A stretch of DNA of 64,000 nucleotides from Izhakiella capsodis (GTDB lineage Bacteria > Pseudomonadota > Gammaproteobacteria > Enterobacterales > Enterobacteriaceae). The translations under genes and the position numbers were made by a program. The first letter of the stretch is position 1. Every line of letters begins with the position of its first letter. The stretch spans positions 62,001-126,000 of the forward strand of contig NZ_FOVC01000001.1 of assembly GCF_900115045.1 (NCBI RefSeq), read 5' to 3'. Of this stretch, positions 44,624 to 53,517 are shown in pieces. The notes below the pieces were generated by a model that saw nothing but the letters and a program-made list of their open reading frames with translations, searched no databases and was not told where the DNA came from.

Positions 44624-45073
44624 ATGAATACCCGTATCCGCATCGGCGAGGCGCCGTTTTCGCTGGCTGACGAATACAGCTGGCTCAGTCAGAACGCACA
44701 GGATGGCGCCATCGTGACCTTTACCGGTAAGGTGCGTAACCATAACCTCGGCGACAGTGTTGCAGCACTGACGCTGGAGCACTATCCGGGGATGACCGAA
44801 AAAGTGCTGGACGAATTGGTTGTAGAGGCGCGCAGCCGCTGGCCTCTACAACGGGCATTAATTATTCATCGGGTGGGTGCTCTCTGTCCAGGTGACGACA
44901 TCGTGCTGGTTGGCATCAGCGCGGCACACCGTAGCGCGGCCTTTGCCGCTACTGAGTTTATCATGGATACCCTGAAGACCCGCGCACCGTTCTGGAAACG
45001 CGAAACCACTGAACAGGGCAATCGTTGGGTAGAGGCACGCGATAGCGACCACCAGGCGGCACAGCGCTGGTAG
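44624..45073 (+). CDS. moaE: MoaE, large subunit of molybdopterin synthase
   Basis: MoaE (149 residues) with MoaD inserts the dithiolene sulfurs into molybdopterin. It has FTGKVRNHNLGDSVAALTLEHYPGM, the His/Arg-containing HRSAAFAATEFIMD, and the catalytic Lys in LKTRAPFWKRE. I chose the ATG at 44624 behind GGAGG at 44614-44618; upstream in-frame codons overlap moaD and have no family match. It is the last gene of the moa operon. Confidence 0.97.
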   Translation: MNTRIRIGEAPFSLADEYSWLSQNAQDGAIVTFTGKVRNHNLGDSVAALTLEHYPGMTEKVLDELVVEARSRWPLQRALIIHRVGALCPGDDIVLVGISAAHRSAAFAATEFIMDTLKTRAPFWKRETTEQGNRWVEARDSDHQAAQRW

Positions 45074-45093
45074 CAGTGATGTAATATGCATGA

Positions 45094-46140
45094 ATGCGCA
45101 GGGCTTCGCTACTGGCAGGCTGTAGTCGTCATGAGCAGAATACAACGTCTGTCAGCCCGCAAACGGTGGAAGCACACATTGCCCGCCAGCTACCTGCAGG
45201 AACCCATGATCGTCAGGACTGGGCACGCGATATTTATATCGCCTTCAGTACTCAGCATAGTCTACTGCAGAAAGAAAACCTGTGTGCCGCGATTGCCGTG
45301 GCCGGGCAGGAGTCGAATTTGCAACGCTGATGCGTCAGTTGTCAGGGTTAAGTAAGAGATTGACCGCCGGACCTCAGCCTTGCATATTCCCGCCTTTATC
45401 ATGCATACCGCGCTGCTCATTAAGTCATCCGATGGACGAAGTTACCGCGAGCGGCGGGATAACGTGCGCAATGAACGAGGTCTGCGCGCGATCGTGGATG
45501 ATCTGGTTGATAGGCTGCCACTGGGGCAAACGCTGTTTGGCAGTCACAACCCGCTCCATACCGGTGGGCCGATGCAGGTTGGCATTGTATTTGCACAAGC
45601 CCACGCTGAAGGCTATCCCTGGCCGGTGGATCAAACGGTTCGCCGCGAGGTATTTACCTGCAACGGCGACATCTATTTCGGCATAATGCCTCTGCTGGGC
45701 TACCCGGCAGATTACCGCGAATCGCTTTATCGCTTTGCGGATGATAATGCCGGCTGATATGCCAGTCGCAACGTCGCTTTTCAGAACGCAGTTAATCATC
45801 TGACTGGCATGAAACTGGCGCTGGACGGGGATTTAATCCTGCCTGGTTCTGCACGTGCGGGGGCAACCGAAAAAGCGGTACGGACTCTGGCAGAGCGACT
45901 CGACTTGAGCTTCAGCGTTATTCACGACGAACTGCAGCAGGGCGAAGAGGCGGCGTTTTCCAACCGTAGGCTGTATCAGCGGGTCTTTGCTCTGGTCGAT
46001 AAGCAGAGTCCGCGAAAACGCCACGCGAAATATTACCTCTCCTCCGGCTGGAGAGTCCGAAGTTCACCCGTAATCTCACTACGTTCTGCTTTGATCGGCG
46101 GGTGAATAGTCGCTATCAGCAGTGCCTCAAGTGCCGATAA
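45094..46140 (+). pseudogene. yaiW: Broken yaiW-like lipoprotein gene (DUF1615)
   Basis: Pieces of a DUF1615 lipoprotein related to E. coli YaiW run through three segments. Segment 1 (45094-45330) has lipobox LLAGC and ends in GQESNLQ. A one-base shift near 45327 moves to another frame, which meets TAA at 45353-45355. Segment 2 resumes as EIDRR, then HIPAFIMHTALLIKSSDG, GQTLFGSHNPLHTGGPMQV and YRFADDNAG. A TGA at 45755-45757 stands where relatives have Trp (NAGWYASRN). Segment 3 continues with YASRNVAFQNAV and MKLALDGDL, then a further shift near 46015 precedes LESPKFTRNLTT and the TAA at 46138-46140. At least four lesions make it non-functional. Confidence 0.88.
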
Positions 46141-46664
46141 TTTCAGACCCACAATGACAGGAAAGTGTGCACATACGATCAGAACGCTGATTCAGACGTC
46201 CACAGCACGGTCTGTCGTTATATGCCATCCGCCCGGTGCTGGGCGCCTGCTCACCGGTAGCGGCGACATGTCAGACCGCGTGCCACGGCATGCGCATCAT
46301 CAATCAGAATGCATTCGTCAAGCGCAGATCTGGGCGATCTCCCTGAATATTTTCCCGTCCGCGCGTTTGGCTGATGACAGGCCTGTCAGCTCAGGTAGAC
46401 GACGTTCACGAGGCTGGATGGTAAGACCGGGGTGAGCTAAAAATGGACATCCTGTGGTGAGACAACGCTGCTAGCAGTAAAACAGGTGGGTATTTTACTG
46501 CCAGAGCAATGTCATCATCAGCGAAATTGAATGAAACTTATCATTACTAACAATTATGCGGTGGCTGCTGGTCAGCTGGGGGGGAAATGTGCCAGACTTA
46601 GCCGGGGATGGCGGGTTTTTCCCGACGTCAGATTGTCACTCTCAACGAATAAAAAGGGACTATC
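46141..46664. other. Stretch between the yaiW relic and ybhL
   Basis: About 520 bases with only short frames in every reading. I recognise no gene remnant. The last part should carry the ybhL promoter; AAAAAGGGAC at 46650-46659 is the likely ribosome site region. Confidence 0.5.
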
Positions 46665-47375
46665 ATGGATCGTTTTTCACGATCGGATGACTCGCTGTTG
46701 CGCCAGACCCGCAGCGGTATTGAGACTTACATGGCTCAGGTTTATGGCTGGATGAGCAGCGGCCTGCTGCTGACTGCTTTCGTAGCCTGGTTCGCTGCGC
46801 ATAATATCCGGGTGCAGGAGTTTATTTTTTCCAGTCAGATAACCTTCTTCGGCTTGATTATCGCTCAGCTGGCGCTGGTATTCGTACTGTCGGGGATGGT
46901 TCATCGCCTGAGCGGTTCGCTGGCTACCACGCTTTTTATGCTCTACTCGGCCTTAACCGGTCTGACTATATCCAGCATTTTCATCGTCTACACCGGGACT
47001 TCAATCGTGAGTACCTTTGCGGTTACCGCGGGTACTTTTGGGGTAATGAGCCTGTGGGGATATGCTACTAAACGCGATCTAAGCCGCTTTGGCAGCATGC
47101 TTTTTATGGGGCTTATTGGTATTGTACTGGCCTCGGTGGTTAACATCTGGCTCAAAAGTAGCGGGCTGACAATGGCAATAACCTACATTGGCGTTTTGCT
47201 GTTCGTTGGTCTGACGGCCTATGATACCCAGCGCCTGAAAAATATAGGTGAAAATATCGACAGCCGCGATAGCGAAAATATGCGGCGCTACTCGATTATG
47301 GGGGCGTTGACGCTGTATCTTGATTTCATCAACCTGTTTTTAATGCTGCTCCGTATTCTCGGCGACCGCCGCTGA
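46665..47375 (+). CDS. ybhL: YbhL, Bax-inhibitor-1 family membrane protein
   Basis: This 236-residue protein of seven membrane helices belongs to the BI-1 (YccA/YbhL) family, whose members affect ion leak and membrane-protein quality control; the exact role of YbhL is unknown. The sequence follows E. coli YbhL: TYMAQVYGWMSSGLLLTAF, ALTGLTISSIFIVYTGTS, TAYDTQRLKNIGE and ALTLYLDFINLFLMLLRILG. It carries its own terminator. In E. coli ybhM-ybhP follow; here they are absent and ybhQ comes next. Confidence 0.94.
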   Translation: MDRFSRSDDSLLRQTRSGIETYMAQVYGWMSSGLLLTAFVAWFAAHNIRVQEFIFSSQITFFGLIIAQLALVFVLSGMVHRLSGSLATTLFMLYSALTGLTISSIFIVYTGTSIVSTFAVTAGTFGVMSLWGYATKRDLSRFGSMLFMGLIGIVLASVVNIWLKSSGLTMAITYIGVLLFVGLTAYDTQRLKNIGENIDSRDSENMRRYSIMGALTLYLDFINLFLMLLRILGDRR

Positions 47376-47720
47376 TTGTCGGAAGGCAGGTACAGAAATC
47401 AGGCTGCCATCAGGCAGCCTTTTTTCTAGCGCTTCCGTTAAGTTGTTTAAACGTGGTTGCTCATCGTTACGGTCACGGGCGTAACGGTTCAACATGAAAT
47501 CAGCGAGGAGTACGTCGTGGAAAGGTTCCAGACCGTTCTCCCCCGTAACGGATGGATCATCGGTATACTCATAATCTGTTGCAAAGACGGTAGCGGCGGA
47601 GCTGGCGTGTACAGAATCGTGTAATTCGACCAGTATGAAACGACGATTAAAGCGCGTGGACCCAGGGTGGAGGATAATGGCCAGGACGGTGAGCGAAATT
47701 TTTTCATCGTTTTGTGGCAT
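47340..47720 (-). CDS. Unrecognised small protein, doubtful
   Basis: A 126-codon frame from an ATG at 47720 encodes a soluble acidic protein (for example VFATDYEYTDDPSVTGENG and LLADFMLNRYARDRNDEQP). The codon use looks gene-like and the reading is long for a gap. However, only a weak GGA precedes the ATG, and the last 36 bases run through the 3' end of ybhL and its terminator. I do not recognise the family. It could be a real small gene, a truncated one, or chance. Confidence 0.3.
   Translation of the reverse strand: MPQNDEKISLTVLAIILHPGSTRFNRRFILVELHDSVHASSAATVFATDYEYTDDPSVTGENGLEPFHDVLLADFMLNRYARDRNDEQPRLNNLTEALEKRLPDGSLISVPAFRQSAAVAENTEQH
47401..47426 (+). terminator. Terminator of ybhL
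   Basis: AGGCTGCC (47401-47408), loop ATCA, GGCAGCCT (47413-47420), then a run of seven T including the last stem base. Confidence 0.9.
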
Positions 47721-47900
47721 ACTGAGTCCGCTATTTTTTTCATCTAATCAAAAGTAAAGTGTAGTCTCAGTCACAAAAGGGGGCAGTAGCTTCCGGCTAT
47801 TTGCGGCTTTTTCCGAAAATTACGTTAGTCTGAGGAAACCCATTGCGACCTGGTCGTAAACCACTTGGGCGCTCTTTGTTTGAGCTGCCAGGAGAAATTA

Positions 47901-48287
47901 ATGAGATGGTTTAACCGTGTTCAGATAGTTACTGGACAAACCTGCCTGCACATTGTGGTGCATCTTGCGCTTATCGCTGCGCTGATATGGGGGTGGAAGC
48001 ACCATACGCTGATGCAGGTCAGCGCCGGGCTTTTAGGGCTGTATGGGCTGATTTTTGCCTGCATGTTACTCACCCAGCGCGTGGCTTCTTTGCGTCCTTT
48101 CGGGGATTTTTTTGAAGATTTCACCACGACCTACTATTTCGGTGCAGCAATGCTGGTGCTGTATCAGATTTCTCGTATCGTACATAACAACCTGCTGCTG
48201 GCTTGTCTCGGTATTGTGGTGTTAGCAGGGCCAGCGCTGTTTTCGCTGCTGGCAAAAGATCCGCATTCTCAACGCCGCCACCGCTGA
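47901..48287 (+). CDS. ybhQ: YbhQ-like inner-membrane protein
   Basis: This 128-residue protein with four predicted membrane helices matches E. coli YbhQ (136 residues, unknown function). Shared blocks are the N-terminal Trp/Arg pair with RVQIVTGQTCLHI, EDFTTTYYFGAAMLVLY and LAGPALFSLLAKD. AGGAGA at 47890-47895 places the start at 47901. It is followed by a strong hairpin. Confidence 0.85.
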   Translation: MRWFNRVQIVTGQTCLHIVVHLALIAALIWGWKHHTLMQVSAGLLGLYGLIFACMLLTQRVASLRPFGDFFEDFTTTYYFGAAMLVLYQISRIVHNNLLLACLGIVVLAGPALFSLLAKDPHSQRRHR

Positions 48288-48293
48288 ACTGCA

Positions 48294-48338
48294 CTGGCTG
48301 GCCCGATGGCATTGAGCCAACGCCATCGGGCCAGCCAG
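48294..48338. terminator. Perfect 17-base inverted repeat after ybhQ
   Basis: CTGGCTGGCCCGATGGC (48294-48310) pairs fully with GCCATCGGGCCAGCCAG (48322-48338) around an 11-base loop. No T run follows, so it is either an unusual terminator or a stable 3' hairpin that protects the ybhQ mRNA. Confidence 0.55.
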
Positions 48339-48508
48339 CCTGATAAATAAATCCCCGAACTCCGTTCAATCTGCTACACTGCCAAGCTAACGCACTGTGG
48401 TTTGTGCATCTATTCAAACGTCAGGATAGGGTTTCCTGGCGATCATTATTCCCCCTGGAAACTACGCTGCCATTTGCAGACAGGGCGGATTCGGAGTCAG
48501 TCAATTTT

Positions 48509-49897
48509 ATGTCATTTGATACTCTCGGCCTGAGTGCCGATATCCTGCGTGCTGTGGAAGAACAGGGCTATCGCGAGCCTACACCGGTACAGCGTCAGGC
48601 GATCCCCGTGGTACTTGAGGGGCGTGACCTGATGGCCAGTGCGCAAACGGGGACGGGTAAAACAGCCGGTTTTACTCTGCCTTTGTTGCAAAAACTGAGC
48701 GCCAACAGCGGTGCGATAAAAGGACGGCGTCCGGTTCGGGCGCTGATCCTGACGCCAACTCGCGAGCTGGCGGCACAGGTGGGGGACAACGTGCTTGATT
48801 ACAGCAAATATTTGTCCCTGCGTTCGCTGGTGGTTTTCGGCGGCGTCAGCATCAATCCGCAAATGATGAAGTTGCGCGGCGGTGTTGATATTTTGATTGC
48901 CACGCCGGGACGACTGTTGGATTTGGAACACCAGAATGCCGTCGATTTGTCGAAGATTGAAATTCTGGTGCTGGATGAAGCCGATCGTATGTTGGACATG
49001 GGCTTCATTCATGATATCCGCCGCGTGCTGGCTAAGCTGCCGGCGAAACGTCAGAACCTGCTATTTTCCGCAACCTTCTCTGATGACATCCGGGCGCTGG
49101 CGGAAAAGCTGCTGCATAATCCGGCGCAGATTGAGGTCGCCCGCCGTAATACCGCCTCGGAGCAGGTCACACAGCACGTCCATTTTGTCGATAAAAAACG
49201 TAAGCGCGAGCTGCTTTCTTATCTTATCGGCCGCGATAACTGGCGTCAGGTGCTGGTATTTACGCGCACCAAACACGGTGCTAACCACCTCGCGGAGCAG
49301 CTGAATAAAGATGGCATTACCGCCGCCGCCATCCACGGTAATAAAAGCCAGGGCGCGCGGACACGGGCGTTGGCGGATTTTAAAGCGAATACTATCCGCG
49401 TGCTGGTGGCGACCGATATTGCCGCACGCGGTCTGGATATCGAAGAGTTGCCGCACGTAGTTAATTATGAGCTGCCAAACGTGCCGGAGGACTATGTTCA
49501 TCGTATTGGCCGTACCGGCCGTGCGGCAGCCACGGGCGAAGCGCTGTCTCTGGTTTGCGTCGATGAGCACAAACTGCTGCGCGATATCGAACGCCTGCTC
49601 AAGCGTGAGATCCCGCGTATTGCTGAAGCCGGATTCGATCCCGATCCGAGTATCAAAGCTGAGCCGATCATCAACGGACGACAAGCCCGTGGCGGTCATG
49701 GTACGCGAGAAGGTAATGGCGGGCGTGGAAGTCAAGGCGCTGCCCGCAGTAGTGGTAACCGCGATGGGAGCGGCAGAAGCGATCGGCCACGTACAGCCCG
49801 ACAGGGCGGACGCCCGCAAGGCGAAAGCGCCGCGCCGGGTAACGGCCAGCCGCGCCGTTCACGTCCACCGCGCCGTAAACCGGCCGGTAACGCCTGA
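48509..49897 (+). CDS. rhlE: RhlE, DEAD-box RNA helicase
   Basis: RhlE (462 residues) is an ATP-dependent RNA helicase implicated in ribosome assembly. The Q motif (GYREPTPVQRQAIP), motif I (ASAQTGTGKT), Ia (PTRELAAQ), II (VLDEADRMLD), III (FSATF), V (ATDIAARGLDI) and VI (HRIGRTGRAA) are all intact. The C-terminal tail (about 385-462) is Gly/Arg/Ser-rich and basic, as usual for RhlE. I chose the ATG at 48509 because MSFDTLGLS matches the E. coli start; GGAG lies 12 bases upstream. dusC follows after 16 bases. Confidence 0.95.
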   Translation: MSFDTLGLSADILRAVEEQGYREPTPVQRQAIPVVLEGRDLMASAQTGTGKTAGFTLPLLQKLSANSGAIKGRRPVRALILTPTRELAAQVGDNVLDYSKYLSLRSLVVFGGVSINPQMMKLRGGVDILIATPGRLLDLEHQNAVDLSKIEILVLDEADRMLDMGFIHDIRRVLAKLPAKRQNLLFSATFSDDIRALAEKLLHNPAQIEVARRNTASEQVTQHVHFVDKKRKRELLSYLIGRDNWRQVLVFTRTKHGANHLAEQLNKDGITAAAIHGNKSQGARTRALADFKANTIRVLVATDIAARGLDIEELPHVVNYELPNVPEDYVHRIGRTGRAAATGEALSLVCVDEHKLLRDIERLLKREIPRIAEAGFDPDPSIKAEPIINGRQARGGHGTREGNGGRGSQGAARSSGNRDGSGRSDRPRTARQGGRPQGESAAPGNGQPRRSRPPRRKPAGNA

Positions 49898-49913
49898 CGG
49901 AAAAAGCGTTGAG

Positions 49914-50879
49914 ATGCGCGTTTTACTGGCGCCGATGGAAGGGGTGCTTGATTCGTTAGTTCGTGAACTGCTGACCAGCGTTAACGACTACGATCTTTGC
50001 ATCAGTGAGTTTCTGCGCGTGGTCGATCAGCGCCTGCCGGCAAAACTTTTTTATCGGCTCTGCCCTGAACTATATCGTGCCAGCCGCACACCGTCTGGCA
50101 CACCGGTTCGCATTCAGCTACTGGGGCAATATCCCGAGTGGCTGGCAGAAAACGCCGCACGGGCAGTGGAGCTGGGTTCCTTGGGGGTGGATCTGAACTG
50201 CGGTTGTCCGTCAAAAACGGTTAACGGCAGTGGCGGCGGGGCGACCTTACTCAAGGACCCCGAGCTTATCTACCGCGGTGCGAAGGCGATGCGTGCTGCC
50301 GTCCCGGCGCATTTGCCGGTAACGGTTAAGGTGAGGTTGGGATGGGACTCTGATTCCCGGCGCTTTGAAATTGCCGATGCAGTTCAACAGGCGGGTGCCA
50401 GCGAGCTGGTGGTGCATGGCCGTACCAAAGAAGAGGGGTACAAAGCGGAGTGCATAAACTGGGCGGCGATTGGTGAAATTCGCCAGCGCCTGACAATTCC
50501 GGTTATCGCTAACGGTGAAATTTTCGACTGGCAAAGTGCACAACGCTGTTTACAGATCACTGGCTGTCAGGATGTGATGGTGGGGCGCGGGGCGCTCAAT
50601 GTACCTAACCTCAGCCAGGTGATTAAGGAAAACGCGCCGACTATGCCCTGGCTGCAGGTTTTGCAGCTGCTCCACCGCTATGTTCAGTTGGAAAAGCAGG
50701 GTGATACCGGCCAGTACCACGTTGCGCGTATCAAACAGTGGTTGGGCTATCTGCGCAAGGCATATGCAGAAGCGACAGATCTGTTTACCCTAATCCGTGC
50801 GCTGAATCATTCAGCGGATATCGCCAGGACCATTGAGTACGAATACGCCCGACGAATAACCCGCCAGCCAGTGATTTAA
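49914..50879 (+). CDS. dusC: tRNA dihydrouridine synthase C (DusC)
   Basis: DusC (321 residues) reduces U16 of tRNAs, with FMN as cofactor. Conserved segments are LLAPMEGVLDSLVRELL, LNCGCPSKTVNGSGGGA with the catalytic Cys, VKVRLGWDS, VVHGRTKEEGY and IGRGALN-type VGRGALNVPN. I chose the ATG at 49914 to match the E. coli start; the frame is open far upstream within rhlE, but only as a shadow. It may be cotranscribed with rhlE. Confidence 0.95.
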   Translation: MRVLLAPMEGVLDSLVRELLTSVNDYDLCISEFLRVVDQRLPAKLFYRLCPELYRASRTPSGTPVRIQLLGQYPEWLAENAARAVELGSLGVDLNCGCPSKTVNGSGGGATLLKDPELIYRGAKAMRAAVPAHLPVTVKVRLGWDSDSRRFEIADAVQQAGASELVVHGRTKEEGYKAECINWAAIGEIRQRLTIPVIANGEIFDWQSAQRCLQITGCQDVMVGRGALNVPNLSQVIKENAPTMPWLQVLQLLHRYVQLEKQGDTGQYHVARIKQWLGYLRKAYAEATDLFTLIRALNHSADIARTIEYEYARRITRQPVI

Positions 50880-50989
50880 CCCGTCATGCTTCTGATTGGA
50901 TGAGATAAATTCCTGCGATCCTAGGCGGGATCTCTGCCTTTAACAGGTGTAAGATAGGCTGAAAATTACGTTATCTTTTTGGTTTGATC

Positions 50990-52162
50990 ATGACCAACAG
51001 TCCGGCACTGAGCAATGCACAGCTTAATAAGCGAATTTTCTCCGTTGTTATTTTCACGTTCTTTTGCTATCTGTCGATAGGTTTACCGTTAGCCGTATTG
51101 CCAGGCTATGTACATAACACCTTGGGTTACAACTCTTTCATTGCCGGACTCATCATCAGCATACAGTACTTCTCTACCCTGATAAGCCGGCCTCAGGCCG
51201 GGCGCTATGCGGATTTGCTTGGGCCGAAGAGAGTGGTGCGAGTTGGTTTGCTGTTATGCGGTACCAGCGGATTGTTTACCGTGCTGGCGATGCTGTTCTC
51301 TGCACACCCGCTGTTTAGCCTGTTACTGCTAGCGATTGGACGTGTGGTGCTGGGTTTTGGTGAAAGTTTGACGTCTACGTCCTCTATACTCTGGGGGATT
51401 AATATGGTCGGCAGTGCCCAGAGCGCCAGGGTTATTTCATGGAATGGCGTTGCTACCTACCTGGCAATGGCTATTGGTGCGCCATTGGGGGTTTTGCTGG
51501 ATCATGCATTCAATATTGCTGGTTTTGCGCTGCTGATTATGCTGATGGCCATCGTTGGGTTCTGGCTGGCATCACAGCGTCCTGATGTGAATGTGACTGT
51601 CGGCGAACGCCTCCCTTTCAGCCGGGTGTTTTCCCGTATCTGGATCTTCGGCTTTTGTCTTGGCCTGGGAACGGTAGGGTTTGGTACTATCGCAACCTTC
51701 ATTACTCTCTATTTTTCCAGTCACCAGTGGCAAGGTGCCGCCTTTTCGCTAACGCTGTTCAGCTTTGGCTTCATTATTGCGCGGCTGATATTCAGCTCTA
51801 CTATTTCGCGTTTTGGCGGTGTGCGTGTAGCGTTGGTTTCATTTTCTATCGAAGCGATGGGACTGCTTATCATCTGGCATGCCGGGAGTGTGTGGCTGGT
51901 CGATCTTGGCGCGTTTCTTACCGGCGTCGGTTTTTCACTGGTATTTCCGGCGCTGGGCGTAGCGGCGATCCGCCAGGTTTCATCCCAGAGCCAGGGGGCT
52001 GCACTTGGCCTCTATTCCGCTTTTCTTGATTTTGGCCTCGGTATTACCGGGCCGCTCGCTGGTTTGATCATCGGATACTGGGGGGTTGACGCCATTTATC
52101 TGGCGGCCTCGGTTGTGGTGGCAATTGCCTGCCTGCTGACGCTTCGCCTGCGAACTGCATAA
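50990..52162 (+). CDS. MFS transporter, YhhS/YfcJ (UPF0226) family
   Basis: This 390-residue inner-membrane protein of 12 helices follows E. coli YhhS and YfcJ: YLSIGLPLAVLPGYVHNTLG, SRPQAGRYADLLGPKR, GAPLGVLLDH and GFSLVFPALGVAAI. Substrates of this family are poorly known; YhhS has been linked to arabinose efflux and glyphosate tolerance when overproduced. I chose the ATG at 50990; a TTG at 50984 is less likely. The ribosome site is weak. A bidirectional terminator follows the stop directly. Confidence 0.85.
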   Translation: MTNSPALSNAQLNKRIFSVVIFTFFCYLSIGLPLAVLPGYVHNTLGYNSFIAGLIISIQYFSTLISRPQAGRYADLLGPKRVVRVGLLLCGTSGLFTVLAMLFSAHPLFSLLLLAIGRVVLGFGESLTSTSSILWGINMVGSAQSARVISWNGVATYLAMAIGAPLGVLLDHAFNIAGFALLIMLMAIVGFWLASQRPDVNVTVGERLPFSRVFSRIWIFGFCLGLGTVGFGTIATFITLYFSSHQWQGAAFSLTLFSFGFIIARLIFSSTISRFGGVRVALVSFSIEAMGLLIIWHAGSVWLVDLGAFLTGVGFSLVFPALGVAAIRQVSSQSQGAALGLYSAFLDFGLGITGPLAGLIIGYWGVDAIYLAASVVVAIACLLTLRLRTA

Positions 52163-52163
52163 A

Positions 52164-52185
52164 AAAGGCCGCAATTGCGGCCTTT
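52164..52185. terminator. Bidirectional terminator between the MFS gene and ldtB
   Basis: A perfect 9-base stem (AAAGGCCGC / GCGGCCTTT) around AATT, with A run before and T run after, serving both convergent genes. Confidence 0.9.
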
Positions 52186-52214
52186 CAGGATTCGACAGTT
52201 CGACGCGAAGAAGA

Positions 52215-53318
52215 TTAACCGGCGTTGGATAACCTGCTACCCCTTGGCTGAGGCGTATCGACTGGAACATCTGCCGTCGGGCCCTGACCTGGCTGTACCG
52301 CGGCGCTACCCTGAGATGTCACCGGAGTCAACGCTTCTTCTTCAGGCAGCGCATCGCTGTTTTCCTGTACAGAGACAGGCCGGGCGGCAGCTTCAGAACC
52401 GTTAACGTCTACCGGCATTCCGCTGCGACGTCGCAGCGCTCTGTCGAGGGCCTCAGCGCTTATGCTGTTGTCAGAAATTACCTTATACACCGCTGGGGTA
52501 ATATCAATCGGAACGGGGGCGCGTGAATTAAATTCTTCTTCATTAGCGGATAACGGATTATGGACTTCTATCCAGCGCGAACCATCTGGCTCGACGGTCG
52601 CTTTAACCGGTTGATTGATAAACTGCACGCGGGTTCCAACTGGAACGTTTTCATACAGCCATTTGATATCATCGGCACGCAGACGCACGCAGCCGTGGCT
52701 GACGCGCAGGCCGATACCAAAATTGGCATTTGTTCCGTGAATGGCATACAAACGGCCGATGTAAAGTGCATAGAGGCCCATTGGATTATCGGGGCCGGCC
52801 GGGACCACCCTTGGTAACGGTGTACCCGCCGCAACATATTCAGCATGCATTTTGGCCGTGGGTGTCCAGGTGGGATTCGCGCGTTTGTTTTCCACTTTAG
52901 TCGTCCAGTTCATCGGCGTATCTTTACCCAGCTCGCCAATGCCGATGGGTAACACCACCACCGTGTGGGTGCCTTTCGGATAGTAATAAAGGCGCATTTC
53001 GGCACTGTTAATAATGATACCCTCACGCGGTGCGTTCGGCAGGATTAGCTGCTGTGGGATAATCAGCTTAGAACCCGGTTCAGGCAGATAAACGTCCGTG
53101 TGCGGATTTGCTTCCAGCATGTTGCTAAGTCCCATCTGGTACTGAGCTGCAAAGGCTTCAAGTGGTAGTTTGTTGTCGCTGGGAACGGTAATTTCCAGAT
53201 TCTGGCCAACCAGACGGCTGTTCGCCGCTGGCAGAGGGTAAACCACAGCCAAAGCTGTCTGACTCCAGGCCATTACGACCAGGGCCATAGTGACAATTGC
53301 GTGAATGCTCTTTTTCAT
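52215..53318 (-). CDS. ldtB: L,D-transpeptidase (LdtB/YbiS-like) with C-terminal extension
   Basis: This 367-residue periplasmic enzyme has a signal peptide ending QTALA, a LysM-like region (about 40-95, LEITVPSDNKLPLEAFAAQ and LIIPQQLILP) and the YkuD catalytic domain (about 98-235) with AIHGTNANFGIGLRVSHGCVRLR-type active site; the nucleophilic Cys sits in SHGCVRLR. E. coli LdtA-C link Braun lipoprotein to peptidoglycan; LdtB (306 residues) is the closest in memory. Here about 60 extra residues follow SGMPVDVNG and are rich in Pro, Ala, Gln and Glu. The subtype ldtB is probable rather than certain. Confidence 0.85.
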   Translation of the reverse strand: MKKSIHAIVTMALVVMAWSQTALAVVYPLPAANSRLVGQNLEITVPSDNKLPLEAFAAQYQMGLSNMLEANPHTDVYLPEPGSKLIIPQQLILPNAPREGIIINSAEMRLYYYPKGTHTVVVLPIGIGELGKDTPMNWTTKVENKRANPTWTPTAKMHAEYVAAGTPLPRVVPAGPDNPMGLYALYIGRLYAIHGTNANFGIGLRVSHGCVRLRADDIKWLYENVPVGTRVQFINQPVKATVEPDGSRWIEVHNPLSANEEEFNSRAPVPIDITPAVYKVISDNSISAEALDRALRRRSGMPVDVNGSEAAARPVSVQENSDALPEEEALTPVTSQGSAAVQPGQGPTADVPVDTPQPRGSRLSNAG

Positions 53319-53517
53319 AATTCTCTGGTTAAAGCCTTTTCAGGCAGTTAAGGGTCTGTCGGACGCCGGGCTATCTGCCCAAGGCTGAACATTATATGTG
53401 CATAATGCACCGGGAATAAACCAGCATTTTGATGGTCTGGATTATCTTTCACACACAATCACCGTTGCGCTTACAATCTGCGGTCTGACCCCGCTACACC
53501 GCGCGTTCTGGCTCTGC

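Noticed and set aside
49061..49819. A 252-codon open frame antisense to rhlE
   Set aside because: It mirrors the codon structure of the well-conserved helicase frame, lacks a ribosome site and resembles no protein family.
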